The notes: generated by a model not told the origin, from the letters alone. 64,000 bases of DNA from DUPU01 sp050952465 (GCA_050952465.1 JBMNKZ010000008.1:297387-361386); one strand, 5' to 3'. Counted from the first letter of the stretch, positions 1 to 9,341 are shown. Numbers and translations: made by a program.

Positions 1-2
1 CT

Positions 3-149
3 CAGGTGATTACTTACCTGGCCTATAATGAGTCCTTTAGCTATCTCCATTTGGGCAAGGGTTCAGCTGTGGCTTATACCATTGCTTTCTTGGTCGCTGG
101 CTTAACCCTGCTTTATGTAAAATTTCTCAAAACTGATGACGTGTACTAG
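3..149 (+). CDS. Sugar ABC transporter permease, C-terminal end (partial)
   Basis: An open frame runs in from the left edge and stops with TAG at 147-149, giving 48 residues that end in a hydrophobic segment and the tail KFLKTDDVY. This is the usual end of a MalF-type sugar permease: one last membrane helix and a short charged tail. The following gene is a MalG-type permease 11 bases downstream, which is the normal order of such pairs. The start lies outside the window, so family placement rests mainly on context. Confidence 0.7.
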   Translation, partial: QVITYLAYNESFSYLHLGKGSAVAYTIAFLVAGLTLLYVKFLKTDDVY

Positions 150-160
150 GAGGTAGCGGT

Positions 161-1018
161 ATGGTAAAAATAAAAAATTTAATTGGTACAGCCTTAAAAT
201 ATCTGGCAGTGATACTGGTTGCCGCCTATATCCTAGGGCCATTTCTCTGGCTGATCATTTCAAGTATCTCCAACATCAGTGATTTGCTTAAGGTGCCTCT
301 TGACTGGCTTCCTGATACCATAGACTTAAGCAGGTACCAGAGTATCTTTACCAGCATGGAGGCAGACGGCCCAGCCTATTCTTTTAGGTTTGCCATGATT
401 AACAGCCTGATTGTTGCCATCAGCGTAACTGCTTTGGGAATGTTTGTCGGGGTGCCCGCGGCTTACGCTTTTGCCCGCTTGAAATTTAAGGGAAAGAATG
501 GCCTCCTTTTAGGAGTGCTGTTCAGCTATATGATTCCTCCGGTGACCATTGTGATTCCTCTTTACATGGTCATGGGCAAATTGCAGTTAATGGATTCCCT
601 TTTTGGTTTGACAATAATTTACGCAACTTTTGTCACACCTTTTGTTATATGGATTATGCGCAGTTATTTTGCGACTATTCCCAAAGACTTAGAGGATGCG
701 GCTCGGATTGACGGTTGTAACCGCTTGACTGCGCTGGTTAAAGTAATTCTCCCCCTGGCTAAGCCGGGCTTGGTGGCAACAGCCATATTCAGCTTCCTAG
801 CGGCCTGGGATGAGTTCTTTTATGCTAACATTTTTACTTCTACCCTAAAGGCGAAAACTATTTCCGTTGCTATTGCGGAATTTAGTGCTAAGAATGCCGT
901 TGATTACGGCATGATTGCGGCAGGAGGGGTGATAGCTGCTCTTCCCCCCATGGTTATTGCCTTAGTACTCCAGCGATACATCATCGAAGGTTTAACATCA
1001 GGTTCTGTGAAAGGGTGA
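161..1018 (+). CDS. Carbohydrate ABC transporter permease, MalG type
   Basis: This is the second inner-membrane permease subunit of a carbohydrate importer (BPD_transp_1 family, 285 residues, usual length). It has an N-terminal helix around residues 14-34, several further hydrophobic segments, and the EAA loop that docks on the ATPase, seen as EDAARIDG near residues 178-185 followed by ILPLAKPG. The start is preceded by AGGAGGT at 149-155. It sits in one operon with a MalF-type permease, a PfkB kinase, a SIS isomerase and the ATPase. No binding protein gene is visible; it probably lies to the left. The substrate is not known; the kinase and isomerase suggest a sugar or amino sugar handled after phosphorylation. 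Confidence 0.9.
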   Translation: MVKIKNLIGTALKYLAVILVAAYILGPFLWLIISSISNISDLLKVPLDWLPDTIDLSRYQSIFTSMEADGPAYSFRFAMINSLIVAISVTALGMFVGVPAAYAFARLKFKGKNGLLLGVLFSYMIPPVTIVIPLYMVMGKLQLMDSLFGLTIIYATFVTPFVIWIMRSYFATIPKDLEDAARIDGCNRLTALVKVILPLAKPGLVATAIFSFLAAWDEFFYANIFTSTLKAKTISVAIAEFSAKNAVDYGMIAAGGVIAALPPMVIALVLQRYIIEGLTSGSVKG

Positions 1019-1025
1019 TCTGGTA

Positions 1026-1955
1026 ATGGCAGTTTGCTTTTGTATTGGTGAAAGCTGTATCGATGTCCATGTTCCTCCCTATGACCGGCTGCCGCAGCCG
1101 GGGGAGGTAATTATAAATAATGATTTGGCTTTAACCTTGGGCGGTTCTGCTGCTTATACCGCTTCCTGCCTGGGACGTCTGGGGGCGGAAACTTGGATTA
1201 AAATTAAGGTGGGCAGGGACAGTAGTGCTGGAATGCTTCGGTATCTCCTTAATCAGGAACAGGTTAATACCTTAGTTGATGTGGATGAGGGGGAGAAAAC
1301 ACAGGTTGCTTTAACTTTTGCCAGAGATAACGGTAAAGGTTATATTTCCAGCAAGCCCCTCCTGGCAGTACCTACCAGGGAAGAAATAACTGATAAGGGG
1401 ACTGAGGTTCTCCATATTGCCGGCTATTTGCTCTATCCTGAATTGTGGAATGAGAGTACCTTTGAGCTCTTAAGTTGGGCAAGAAAAGGCGGTATATTGG
1501 CCAGCCTGGATTCTCAAATGTGTCCAGAGCCGGAGCAGGCAAAGGCCCTTTTTCATAAGGATTTACTAGGAAATTTGGATGTATTGTTTATGGACGAAAA
1601 AGAAGTCTGTAACTATTTTCACACAGACATGGTAATAGATGTGGTACAGGAACTTCAACAATTAGGGGTTCCGATAATTTCAATAAAAATGGGCAGGAAA
1701 GGAAGTATTACTGTTACAAAGGACGAAGTGATCAAAGTCCCGGCCTTTCGGGTTAAACCTGTAAATACCGTAGGAGCCGGCGATACCTATAACGGGGCCT
1801 TTATCTATGGGCTTCTGCAAAAATGGGATTTACCCAAAGTTGCTTCTTTTGCCAACCTCATTGCCGGGGTTAGTACCACTGTGCGGGCATATAAAAAGAT
1901 TTTATCAGTTGATGAAGCTTGTCAAATACTTGACAAAACACAGGAGGAGATATAG
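1026..1955 (+). CDS. PfkB-family carbohydrate kinase
   Basis: A 309-residue ribokinase/PfkB-family kinase, predicted to phosphorylate a sugar with ATP in the cytoplasm. The N-terminal glycine-rich substrate region GGSAAYTA is near residue 39, and the C-terminal PfkB signature GAGDTYNGAF starts near residue 250, with Asp253 as the expected catalytic base. The start follows AAAGGGTGA. The stop codon overlaps the next start by one base (TAGTG), so translation is coupled. Next to sugar permeases and a SIS isomerase, it likely phosphorylates the incoming substrate; the exact sugar cannot be read from the sequence. Confidence 0.88.
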   Translation: MAVCFCIGESCIDVHVPPYDRLPQPGEVIINNDLALTLGGSAAYTASCLGRLGAETWIKIKVGRDSSAGMLRYLLNQEQVNTLVDVDEGEKTQVALTFARDNGKGYISSKPLLAVPTREEITDKGTEVLHIAGYLLYPELWNESTFELLSWARKGGILASLDSQMCPEPEQAKALFHKDLLGNLDVLFMDEKEVCNYFHTDMVIDVVQELQQLGVPIISIKMGRKGSITVTKDEVIKVPAFRVKPVNTVGAGDTYNGAFIYGLLQKWDLPKVASFANLIAGVSTTVRAYKKILSVDEACQILDKTQEEI

Positions 1956-2974
1956 TGTACAGTATGCTTAATGAGGTGAAGGGGCAGCCCGATGCTTTAC
2001 GATTAGCCCTCAACCAAAAAGAAGAAGTGCATCGGTTGGCAGGTTTACTAAAAAATAAAAAGAGAATTTTATTTATGGGCATGGGCAGTTCCTATTTGGC
2101 TTTAAAAGCAGCCCAAAACTATCTTAGTAAAAGGATTCCCGGCACCATTGATTTGGTTACCGCGGGAGATGTTATTTTCTATTTTGATGAGACTAAACGG
2201 TATGATCTGGTTATTATCGCCTCCCAGTCCGGGGAAAGTATCGAAACCCTTGACGCGGCGCGCAAACTCAAGGAATACGGCCTGGAAATTTGGACAATAA
2301 CTAACACCAAAGATTCCAGCCTTTACAGCCTTGCGGATGAAAAACTTCTCATGTTAGCAGGCAGAGAAGTTACCTCCGCCACTAAAACTTATATTAATCT
2401 TATGGCCTTGCTTTTTGCTCTCGGTTTGACTGAAGGTGATCCATCCTGGGATGATCTTTTAAGCATACCGTCCTGGATGGAAGCATGCATTACGGAATGT
2501 GAGAAAAAAGCCCAACAGACGGCCAAAGAGTTGCATCAAGAAGGCATTCGGAACTTGTATGTTCTTGGTATGGGGCCGCATCTGGTTACCGCCGGTGAAG
2601 CAGCGCTCTTGTTCAAGGAAAAGGTGTGGCTTTGTACAGAGGGAATGAATACAGCGGAATTTCGCCACGGGCCGGTGGAAGTCATCGAAAACGGGGTAGG
2701 CGTGTTTATACTGGGGGGAAATCCTGAGGTAGAGAAGTTTTCCCTATTAGTTGCCAAGGACTTGCAAAGTAAGGGAGCAAGAGTATATTTTATCGGGTCG
2801 GATTCTGAATCTCAGGGCCGAGTAGGGTATATCAATTGTTCATGCCCTAATGAAGAATACCTGCCTTTTATTCAGGTTATCCCCTTTCAGTTTATTTCTT
2901 TCTTCCTCGCCTTGGAAAAGGGGATGAATGTTGAAGGATTCCGACATATCGGTAAAGTAATCAATAGTTATTAA
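1955..2974 (+). CDS. SIS-domain sugar-phosphate isomerase/deglycase
   Basis: A 339-residue protein with two SIS (sugar isomerase) domains, like the isomerase half of GlmS and like AgaS or FrlB proteins. The first SIS domain has the phosphate-binding stretch GMGSSYLA near residue 30 and SQSGES near residue 90; the second contains the GlmS-like EFRHGP segment. Translation begins with GTG at 1955, overlapping the upstream TAG by one base, with AGGAGG nine bases ahead. No glutaminase domain is present, so it is not a glutamine-dependent synthase. It probably isomerises or deaminates/deglycates the phosphorylated sugar made by the neighbouring kinase. Confidence 0.85.
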   Translation: MYSMLNEVKGQPDALRLALNQKEEVHRLAGLLKNKKRILFMGMGSSYLALKAAQNYLSKRIPGTIDLVTAGDVIFYFDETKRYDLVIIASQSGESIETLDAARKLKEYGLEIWTITNTKDSSLYSLADEKLLMLAGREVTSATKTYINLMALLFALGLTEGDPSWDDLLSIPSWMEACITECEKKAQQTAKELHQEGIRNLYVLGMGPHLVTAGEAALLFKEKVWLCTEGMNTAEFRHGPVEVIENGVGVFILGGNPEVEKFSLLVAKDLQSKGARVYFIGSDSESQGRVGYINCSCPNEEYLPFIQVIPFQFISFFLALEKGMNVEGFRHIGKVINSY

Positions 2975-3010
2975 ACGGTTTCGGATAGTGTTAGGAGAAG
3001 GAGGTGCTCT

Positions 3011-4111
3011 ATGGCAGGGGTAGTACTAAAGAATGTAATGAAAAAGTATGGCCACAACGTCATTGTTCATGATTTTAATTTGGAAATAAAGGATAAAGAA
3101 TTTTTGGTTTTCGTTGGCCCCTCCGGTTGTGGTAAGACGACAACCCTGCGTATGATTGCCGGTTTGGAGGAAATTACTGCCGGTGAAATTTATATAGGAG
3201 ATCGCAAAGTAAATGATGTGGCCCCTAAGGACAGAGATATTGCCATGGTGTTTCAAAGCTATGCTCTTTATCCCCATATGAACGTATTTGAAAATATGGC
3301 CTTTGGCCTAAAGCTGCGCGGCATGTCCAAAGCGGATATCAAGGAACGAGTGCATGAAGCGGCCCGTATCCTAGACATTGAACACCTGTTGGAGCGAAAG
3401 CCCAAGGCATTGTCCGGAGGTCAGCGGCAGCGGGTTGCCCTGGGGAGGGCTATTGTTAGGGAACCACAGGTATTTTTGATGGACGAACCTCTTTCCAATC
3501 TGGACGCAAAATTAAGAGTTCAGATGCGGGCCGAAATATCAAAACTATGCCAGCGTCTTAAGACTACTGTTATATATGTTACCCATGACCAGACGGAAGC
3601 TATGACCATGGGGGATAGGATAGTAGTAATGAAGGACGGTTATATTCAGCAGGTGGACAGCCCCATGAACCTTTATAACCATCCTGCCAACATGTTTGTG
3701 GCAGGGTTTATCGGGTCACCCTCCATGAATTTTATCAAAGTCAGGGTGGAATCCAGGGGAGACAAAATCCATCTTACCAATTCCGGAATTAATATTGCTC
3801 TAGGGCCAGAAGAACAAAAGGATCTTGCTTCTTATATAAATAAGGAAATCATATTGGGTGTCCGCCCCGAGCACGTTTATGAAGAACAATCTTTTTTAGA
3901 AAGTCACCCGGATTGGATTGCGAATATTATAGTTGACGTTACTGAGCCTATGGGTTCGGAGACCTATGTTTATTTTAGCCTCGGTGGTCAAAATGTTACC
4001 GCCCGCCTGGGAGCGTCCACAACTGCTAGGGTGGGAGAAAGATACAGAGTAGCTTTGGATATGAACCAAGCCCACTATTTTGATATGGAAACGGAGAAAG
4101 CCATCGGGTAA
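3011..4111 (+). CDS. Carbohydrate ABC transporter ATP-binding protein, MalK/UgpC type
   Basis: The 366-residue ATPase of the sugar importer. Walker A GPSGCGKTT is at 36-44, the Q-loop at VFQSY near 80, the signature LSGGQ at 134-138, Walker B FLMDEP at 155-160, then the D-loop SNLDAKLR and the switch histidine in THDQ. Residues from about 240 form the TOBE-type regulatory region of MalK-like ATPases, and the length is normal. GGAGAAGGAGG precedes the start. As last gene of the operon it may serve this transporter or several; MalK-type ATPases are often shared. Confidence 0.92.
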   Translation: MAGVVLKNVMKKYGHNVIVHDFNLEIKDKEFLVFVGPSGCGKTTTLRMIAGLEEITAGEIYIGDRKVNDVAPKDRDIAMVFQSYALYPHMNVFENMAFGLKLRGMSKADIKERVHEAARILDIEHLLERKPKALSGGQRQRVALGRAIVREPQVFLMDEPLSNLDAKLRVQMRAEISKLCQRLKTTVIYVTHDQTEAMTMGDRIVVMKDGYIQQVDSPMNLYNHPANMFVAGFIGSPSMNFIKVRVESRGDKIHLTNSGINIALGPEEQKDLASYINKEIILGVRPEHVYEEQSFLESHPDWIANIIVDVTEPMGSETYVYFSLGGQNVTARLGASTTARVGERYRVALDMNQAHYFDMETEKAIG

Positions 4112-4123
4112 GCAAAGTAACAT

Positions 4124-4167
4124 GGGAGTGCTGCAAAACTATTTTCCAAGTAGTTAGCGTCACTCCC
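4124..4167 (+). terminator. Possible hairpin after the sugar operon
   Basis: GGGAGTG at 4124-4130 pairs with CACTCCC at 4161-4167, with a second short pairing inside (AACTA with TAGTT). There is no T-run after it, so a terminator role is only likely from its position just behind the last operon gene. Confidence 0.35.
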
Positions 4168-4270
4168 CCGCCATATCCTTTTCTGCCAGAACAGCTGGTA
4201 ACACCTGTTCTTGGACTTTTGGGGGACTTTTGAAATTTAATAACCTAATTGTTTTTAATAACTCACTCTT

Positions 4271-6174
4271 GATTCCACTGCAAAAACCCCAAAAATATTG
4301 TAAAACAGCAGGATAAACCACTGTGAATATCGAAGTAATAGTTAGATATTTAAAGCAAATAAAAGATAAACTAACTTTAGGGTGGTTTTGCAGTATGTTC
4401 CGTAAAAACGATAGTCACTATCAAGATGAACTTTTTAGCCATTACCAGTCCATGAGACCAAGTGTAGCCAAACTACTAAACAAAACCTGGGCACCAGTTT
4501 TCTATGAACATGTTTTTTGTAAAATCAACGAAGATCTGTTTGCCCCCATGTATTGTCTTGATACCGGCAGACCCAATGTTCCAGTTAATATACTGATGTC
4601 ATTAGAGATTATCAAAAACATGTTTGGTTATACTGATCAAGAATTAATCGAGCAGTTCTACTTTAACTTCCAGGTCAATTATGCCCTAGGTATAAGAAAC
4701 CTGGGTGAGGTTTACCTGGCTGAACGTACCCTTTACGAATTCAGAGAAAGAGTTTATAGGCACATATTAGAGTATCCCGAGCAAGATGAAGTGATTTTCC
4801 AACAGTTTGAAATCCTAACCAAGAATTTTATCGAACAAGCCGGGATAAAAACCGATGACCAGCGTATGGATTCTACCTTGATTTCTCCCAATATCAAGAA
4901 AGCCGGTAGACTCTCGTTAGCCCTGGATGTATTGGTTCAAGCGGTAAGAGGCATTGCTTCTAACATGCTTTCCGATAATCTCAAACAAGTGTTAAGAGAT
5001 AGCTTCAGAACTGATTTACTATACAGAACTAGAAATCAGGAACTGGAAAGCAGGTTCCAGAAAGTCCTTAACCTCATGCAAGAGGTAGATAACTTGGCAA
5101 ATAAGGATCGTAACCTTGCTTCAAAACGAGAAATGGTTCTGCTTAAGCGTTTTCTAGGCGAACAGGCTGCCTTCGATGAATCTAAGGGAATATGGCTCGC
5201 CAAGCCCAGTAGTGAAATTGAAAGCGGTTCCCTGCAATCAGCTTATGATAGTGACGCTACCTTCCGTAACAAAGCGGGTAAGAACCATAGCGGCTACGTT
5301 TTAAACGTGAGCGAAACCAGTAGCAAAGAAAACCCGATTCAGGTGATTACCGACTTTTCAGTACAACCCAATAACATCAGCGATGTAGAGATGGCTAAGG
5401 AGCGCATACCCATCATCAAACAAAGGACGGATGTAAAGGACATCTACTTAGATGGAGGTTACTACGGCCAAGAGGTCATAGAAATGGCAGATGAGCTAGA
5501 GGTTAACCTACACTATACAGATATGACCGGACGTAAGGCTCCATCAGATAAACTTTCCACAACCAGTTTTAAGTTTGATGATGATATGAAAATAATCAGT
5601 TGTCCCCAGGGCAAGATCCCATTTAGAAGCGATTTCAATCCCGGTTCCAAGACTAGCAGTTGCCACTTCAAACACGAGGATTGCCAAGGATGCCCGAATT
5701 TTGATATATGTCCAGTAAAGACCCAGAAGAAAGACCGGATATTACGGGTTAGTTTAAAAACCATCCAGGCTGACCGGGTTAGAGATCAAATACACAATAT
5801 TGCGGTCAGACGTGAAAACACCAGTTATCGTGCTGGAATCGAAGCAACCAACTCCGCTCTAAAAAGAGGGGAAGATCTGAATAACCTTTACACACGTGGC
5901 GTGCTAAAAACTTACTTGGTCACTGCTTACAAAATTATAGCCCGAAATATTAAGCAGTTTTCCCGGATGGCTCTGGGCAAGCTAAGGAAGCCGAAAAGGC
6001 CAAAAGCAGGGATATTATGCCCAAATTTAGGTTAACGAACACAAAACCATAGTAATGGAGGTCTAAATTAGCGATCTTCAGTTGAAAAAGAACTTTTTGA
6101 GCTATCTGCTCAAGACAATTTTTACTATTGAAAACCCCCATAGGGGTTAAACAACCTGTTTTTGCAGTGGAATC
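4271..6174 (+). mobile_element. IS1182-family insertion sequence, complete
   Basis: A 1904-bp element bounded by perfect 17-bp terminal inverted repeats: GATTCCACTGCAAAAAC at 4271-4287 and its complement at 6158-6174. The six bases ACTCTT occur directly outside both ends (4265-4270 and 6175-6180) and look like a target duplication. It encodes one intact transposase. It lies in an AT-rich intergenic stretch, so no gene appears broken. Intact repeats, intact frame and a preserved duplication suggest a recent insertion. Confidence 0.9.
4323..6035 (+). CDS. IS1182-family DDE transposase
   Basis: A 570-residue transposase from GTG at 4323; the ATG at 4395 (MFRKNDSHYQ) is the more usual IS1182 N-terminus and may be the true start (546 residues). 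Motifs of the family are visible: the N-terminal DUF772-like domain, RMDSTLI (first Asp), YLDGGYYG (second Asp) and GIEATNSALKRG (Glu). A cysteine-rich stretch (CQGCPNFDICP) sits before the C-terminal catalytic part, as is typical. The frame is complete and lies inside perfect inverted repeats, so the enzyme is probably functional. Confidence 0.93.
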   Translation: MNIEVIVRYLKQIKDKLTLGWFCSMFRKNDSHYQDELFSHYQSMRPSVAKLLNKTWAPVFYEHVFCKINEDLFAPMYCLDTGRPNVPVNILMSLEIIKNMFGYTDQELIEQFYFNFQVNYALGIRNLGEVYLAERTLYEFRERVYRHILEYPEQDEVIFQQFEILTKNFIEQAGIKTDDQRMDSTLISPNIKKAGRLSLALDVLVQAVRGIASNMLSDNLKQVLRDSFRTDLLYRTRNQELESRFQKVLNLMQEVDNLANKDRNLASKREMVLLKRFLGEQAAFDESKGIWLAKPSSEIESGSLQSAYDSDATFRNKAGKNHSGYVLNVSETSSKENPIQVITDFSVQPNNISDVEMAKERIPIIKQRTDVKDIYLDGGYYGQEVIEMADELEVNLHYTDMTGRKAPSDKLSTTSFKFDDDMKIISCPQGKIPFRSDFNPGSKTSSCHFKHEDCQGCPNFDICPVKTQKKDRILRVSLKTIQADRVRDQIHNIAVRRENTSYRAGIEATNSALKRGEDLNNLYTRGVLKTYLVTAYKIIARNIKQFSRMALGKLRKPKRPKAGILCPNLG

Positions 6175-6646
6175 ACTCTTTAATTGATAATTTTTAAAAT
6201 TGGCTTATTGCCCTTTAGTCATCTCTATCTAACAATTAATTGTATAGGCTCCCTACGGTGTATTTATCTGCCCTTACCTTGATCTAGTATTTTCCCCCTA
6301 GATACCTCCTGCCTATTGATTTTGATCTTAAAGTCTCTTTTATTTCTCCGTTTTTCCATTCATGGCTTGCTCTTTTTTATATTTTTCTTAGAACTCGGGA
6401 GTTTTGGCATTTGAACGAAAAATTTTTTTTAACACTTCCTCTTTGATTTGTGCGTAACTTATGGAACATACTGAAAAGTACCATTATGGGTTTATATATA
6501 TTTGGAGAAGAATACTAACCATAAATAGTTTTATAATATGGGATATAATGGTATAATTTTAGCAACCTGTTTGCTTTTATATGTTCTTAGGGGCTTGTTA
6601 TGAGAATTATATGCTGGATGTAATAATATGAAATGAGGATTATAAA
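6175..6646. other. AT-rich intergenic stretch after IS1182
   Basis: These 470 bases contain no open frame with a credible start and ribosome site on either strand. Most of it is T-rich and unstructured. Only the right end looks functional, holding the TATAAT-like boxes listed separately in front of the gene at 6647. Confidence 0.5.
6544..6557 (+). promoter_or_regulatory. Candidate -10 boxes for the 6647-7832 gene pair
   Basis: Two TATAAT hexamers occur back to back at 6544-6549 and 6552-6557, about 90-100 bases before the ATG at 6647. No convincing -35 box is seen 17 bases upstream. The pair is the best promoter candidate in the gap, but AT-rich DNA gives such matches by chance. Confidence 0.35.
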
Positions 6647-7114
6647 ATGGTACATTTAGTTTATTGTGATAATACCGGCAAAAAAGGTGAACGTGAATTG
6701 GATAAGATATTATCCGGTGCAAAAACAATGGTAGTACGTGGTGCAGCAGGTCGCAAAATTCCCCACAGTCGTGTGTTCGAAGGTGAGACCCTTTATTTTA
6801 TGGAAAAGGGAACAGCGGAAATTGCAGCTTTGGCTAAGGTAAAATCTGTACAAAATCATGTGAAGTTAACAGAAGACGAAATTATAAAGACGCTAAGTGA
6901 CAATCAAAGTAAGCTACACTTAACAGAAAAACAAAAAGAACGTTGGCATAAAAAATGTCTATGCTTAGTCGAGTTTAAAGATGTTGAAACAATAAATCCC
7001 CCACTTGCTTTTGACCATCAAGGAAATATGGATGACTGGTTGATTATTGAAAAGATTGAAGATGTGGTTGTGGGTACAAGCATACCTTTTAACTATGAAA
7101 AATCAAGGTTTTAG
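6647..7114 (+). CDS. PUA/ASCH-like protein of unknown function
   Basis: A 155-residue cytoplasmic protein with no signal or membrane segment. Residues 20-70 (ending in EGETLYFMEKGTAEIAALA) resemble the beta-barrel core of PUA/ASCH-like domains, which bind RNA or modified nucleotides; this is a judgement by eye, not a proven match. The second half is lysine-rich with a possible helix, then a strand segment near CLCLVEF. GAGG lies nine bases before the start. The next gene, a DUF5131 protein, begins 10 bases downstream, so the two are almost certainly co-translated and may act together. The pair stands alone between an IS element and a lipoprotein gene, which suggests an accessory island. Confidence 0.6.
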   Translation: MVHLVYCDNTGKKGERELDKILSGAKTMVVRGAAGRKIPHSRVFEGETLYFMEKGTAEIAALAKVKSVQNHVKLTEDEIIKTLSDNQSKLHLTEKQKERWHKKCLCLVEFKDVETINPPLAFDHQGNMDDWLIIEKIEDVVVGTSIPFNYEKSRF

Positions 7115-7124
7115 GTGAACAGAT

Positions 7125-7832
7125 ATGGTAATGTGGAATCCGTGGAGAGGATGCCATAAATATAGTGAAGGCTGTAAGTTTTGCTATATTCATAAAGGTG
7201 ACGGTAAACGTGGAGTCGACACAAACAACGTTGTAAAAACTGAGAATTTTGCCGCTCCAATTGAAAAGAATAAAAAAGGTGAATACAAGATGAAATCGGG
7301 GCAAACAGTATATCTTTGTTTTTCCACGGATTTTCTTATTGAAGATGCTGATTCGTGGCGTGGCGACTGTTGGAAGATGATTAAAGAACGTACCGATTTA
7401 CATTTTATATTTTTAACTAAACGCATTGAAAGATTTATGGATTGTATTCCTAATGACTGGAATGATGGTTATGATAATGTGACAGTCGGTTGCACAATTG
7501 AAAATCAAGCTAGGGCAGACTTTAGACTTTCAATATTTGCAAATCTTCCAATAAAACACAAAAATATTATCTGCCAGCCACTTATTGAAACTATTAATAT
7601 TGAAAAATATCTTGATAATATTGAATTGGTGATTGTGGGCGGCGAATCAGATTATAATGCAAGACCTCTTGATTATGATTGGGTTTTGTCAATACGCCAG
7701 CAGTGCATAAACAAGAATATCCATTTTGAATTTAGGCAATGCGGAACACATTTCATTAAAGATGGAAAAAGCTATACCCTAAATGTAAAGCAGCTTTGCA
7801 GACAAGCCAAAAAAGCAAATATTAATTGTTAA
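7125..7832 (+). CDS. DUF5131 (phage Gp37/Gp68) family protein, radical-SAM-like
   Basis: A 235-residue protein of the DUF5131/Gp37-Gp68 family. The N-terminus has the family hallmark WNPWRGC followed by SEGCKFCY, a CX6CX2C cysteine pattern resembling an iron-sulfur site of radical SAM enzymes. Further family features are FLTKRIERF, VTVGCTIENQ and VIVGGESDYNARPLDYDW. Family members occur in phages and accessory regions and their reaction is unknown. The usual 8-10 residue N-terminal extension is absent; AGGTG six bases before ATG 7125 supports this short start. The PUA-like partner just upstream suggests a nucleic acid or nucleotide substrate, which is inference. Confidence 0.82.
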   Translation: MVMWNPWRGCHKYSEGCKFCYIHKGDGKRGVDTNNVVKTENFAAPIEKNKKGEYKMKSGQTVYLCFSTDFLIEDADSWRGDCWKMIKERTDLHFIFLTKRIERFMDCIPNDWNDGYDNVTVGCTIENQARADFRLSIFANLPIKHKNIICQPLIETINIEKYLDNIELVIVGGESDYNARPLDYDWVLSIRQQCINKNIHFEFRQCGTHFIKDGKSYTLNVKQLCRQAKKANINC

Positions 7833-7958
7833 ATATTACGTAGATTAATCTTTAAAGATCCTCGGGCGTTTCCAACAAGGATGGAGATACATATTCGCAA
7901 AATTTCTTGTGAAAGATATAGATTGAATAAGTAAAATACATAAGATAGGAGATGCCAA

Positions 7959-9341
7959 ATGTTGAGGAAACTTACAATCGTATTAATGGCACTGGTATTG
8001 GTTGCTGTTTCAAGCTGTGCTTTTTTCAAGAATGCTCCATCTCCTCAGGGGAATAAGCCCATCCCTGAACCGAATTTACCCAAGGAAGATAAATTACCCA
8101 AGTCTGACAAAGAGGGTGTAGAAGAGAATATCAATGGTATCGATATTAATAGTGACAAAAGGATTACCCAGTCTTCCTATGATGAGGAAGATAAACGGAT
8201 ATTAAGTCTCAGCCAACCGGAGCAGAAAAAGCTTCTTGAAAATATTACATATAATAATAAAAACGCTGTGCTTCATGAGTACAATACCGTGTTGCCGGTA
8301 GGAGTTAACAACAAAGTGCAGTACTATGAGCATGTCATTTCCTATGATTATTTCCTGGTAACCGCGGAGAACGGGGCGGATATCCGGGAGAGTCCGGCCC
8401 CGGATGCCCCTGTAGTTTGCCGGGTAAACAATTCGGATAAGATTACTTTACTTCAACGGACGGACGGTGTTGCAGTACAGGGTTCTAATATTTGGTACAG
8501 AGTGGCATGCAGTCATGAAAACAAAACAGACCAGGGTTATATTCACTCCGCGGCGGGAACTCCTAGGAGTTTTCGTTTCGATAAAATGCTCGCCGCCGTG
8601 AATCTGCTGAAACAGGAGTTAGCCCAGGGCCCGCTCAACTATATCCAAAATTATAAAAACCAAAATGGTGCCCCGCCCCAAAAAGGGGAAGCCTCATTAG
8701 ATGAGCATGGGTATCGGTTTTATCACAGTGCTCCAGCCTATGTGCAAGCGGACACGGGAAGCAGCTTTCGCTATATACCCGACGGAATGCTGGTACACAT
8801 CTTAAATGAGAGCGGTGATTTTTACTATGTGAACGTCCCCACCTTTGCAGGAAATTTCTATGTTCCCAAAAAGTACATTGACCCGGCGGTGACCTTAAGC
8901 CAGTTGAACCAAGTGGTGGTAGTAGACAGGGGTCAGCAAAATCAAGCAGCCTTTGCTGTGACTGAAAACGGTCTGGATCTGATTTCCTATACTTTGGCTA
9001 CCACAGGAATTAAGGGGGATTATTCCTTTGAAACAACTCTGGGCAGTTTTAAGGCTATCGAAAAAAAAGACCGCTTTGAATACCTGCAGAAAGGCACTGA
9101 AAAAATCGGGGGCTACGCGCCTTTTGCTATTCGTTTTACCGGCGGGGCTTACATTCACGGGGTTCCGGTCGCCTATGAGGAGCAAAACGGCGAGAGGGTA
9201 GACCCGGGAACCACAGAATTTTTGCAAACCATCGGGACAACTCCTAGATCTAATATGTGTGTCAGGAATTATACCAGTCATGCAAAATTCCTTTATGATT
9301 GGATGGATACTAAAAATGGAGCGGTGATCGTGATAGAATGA
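7959..9341 (+). CDS. Lipoprotein with SH3-like region and L,D-transpeptidase domain
   Basis: A 460-residue exported protein. Residues 1-21 form a lipoprotein signal ending in VSSC, so it should be anchored outside the membrane by its cysteine. A charged, proline-rich linker follows (about 25-75), then an SH3b-like region near 125-200 (ENGADIRESPAPDAPV), a second SH3-like stretch near 255-310, and a C-terminal YkuD-type L,D-transpeptidase domain from about 320. The catalytic region reads IHGVP, then RSNMCVRN; the Cys and Arg are kept although the usual SHGC is changed to SNMC. It probably cross-links peptidoglycan or attaches proteins to it. AGGAGATG precedes the start. It is apparently monocistronic. 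Confidence 0.85.
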   Translation: MLRKLTIVLMALVLVAVSSCAFFKNAPSPQGNKPIPEPNLPKEDKLPKSDKEGVEENINGIDINSDKRITQSSYDEEDKRILSLSQPEQKKLLENITYNNKNAVLHEYNTVLPVGVNNKVQYYEHVISYDYFLVTAENGADIRESPAPDAPVVCRVNNSDKITLLQRTDGVAVQGSNIWYRVACSHENKTDQGYIHSAAGTPRSFRFDKMLAAVNLLKQELAQGPLNYIQNYKNQNGAPPQKGEASLDEHGYRFYHSAPAYVQADTGSSFRYIPDGMLVHILNESGDFYYVNVPTFAGNFYVPKKYIDPAVTLSQLNQVVVVDRGQQNQAAFAVTENGLDLISYTLATTGIKGDYSFETTLGSFKAIEKKDRFEYLQKGTEKIGGYAPFAIRFTGGAYIHGVPVAYEEQNGERVDPGTTEFLQTIGTTPRSNMCVRNYTSHAKFLYDWMDTKNGAVIVIE

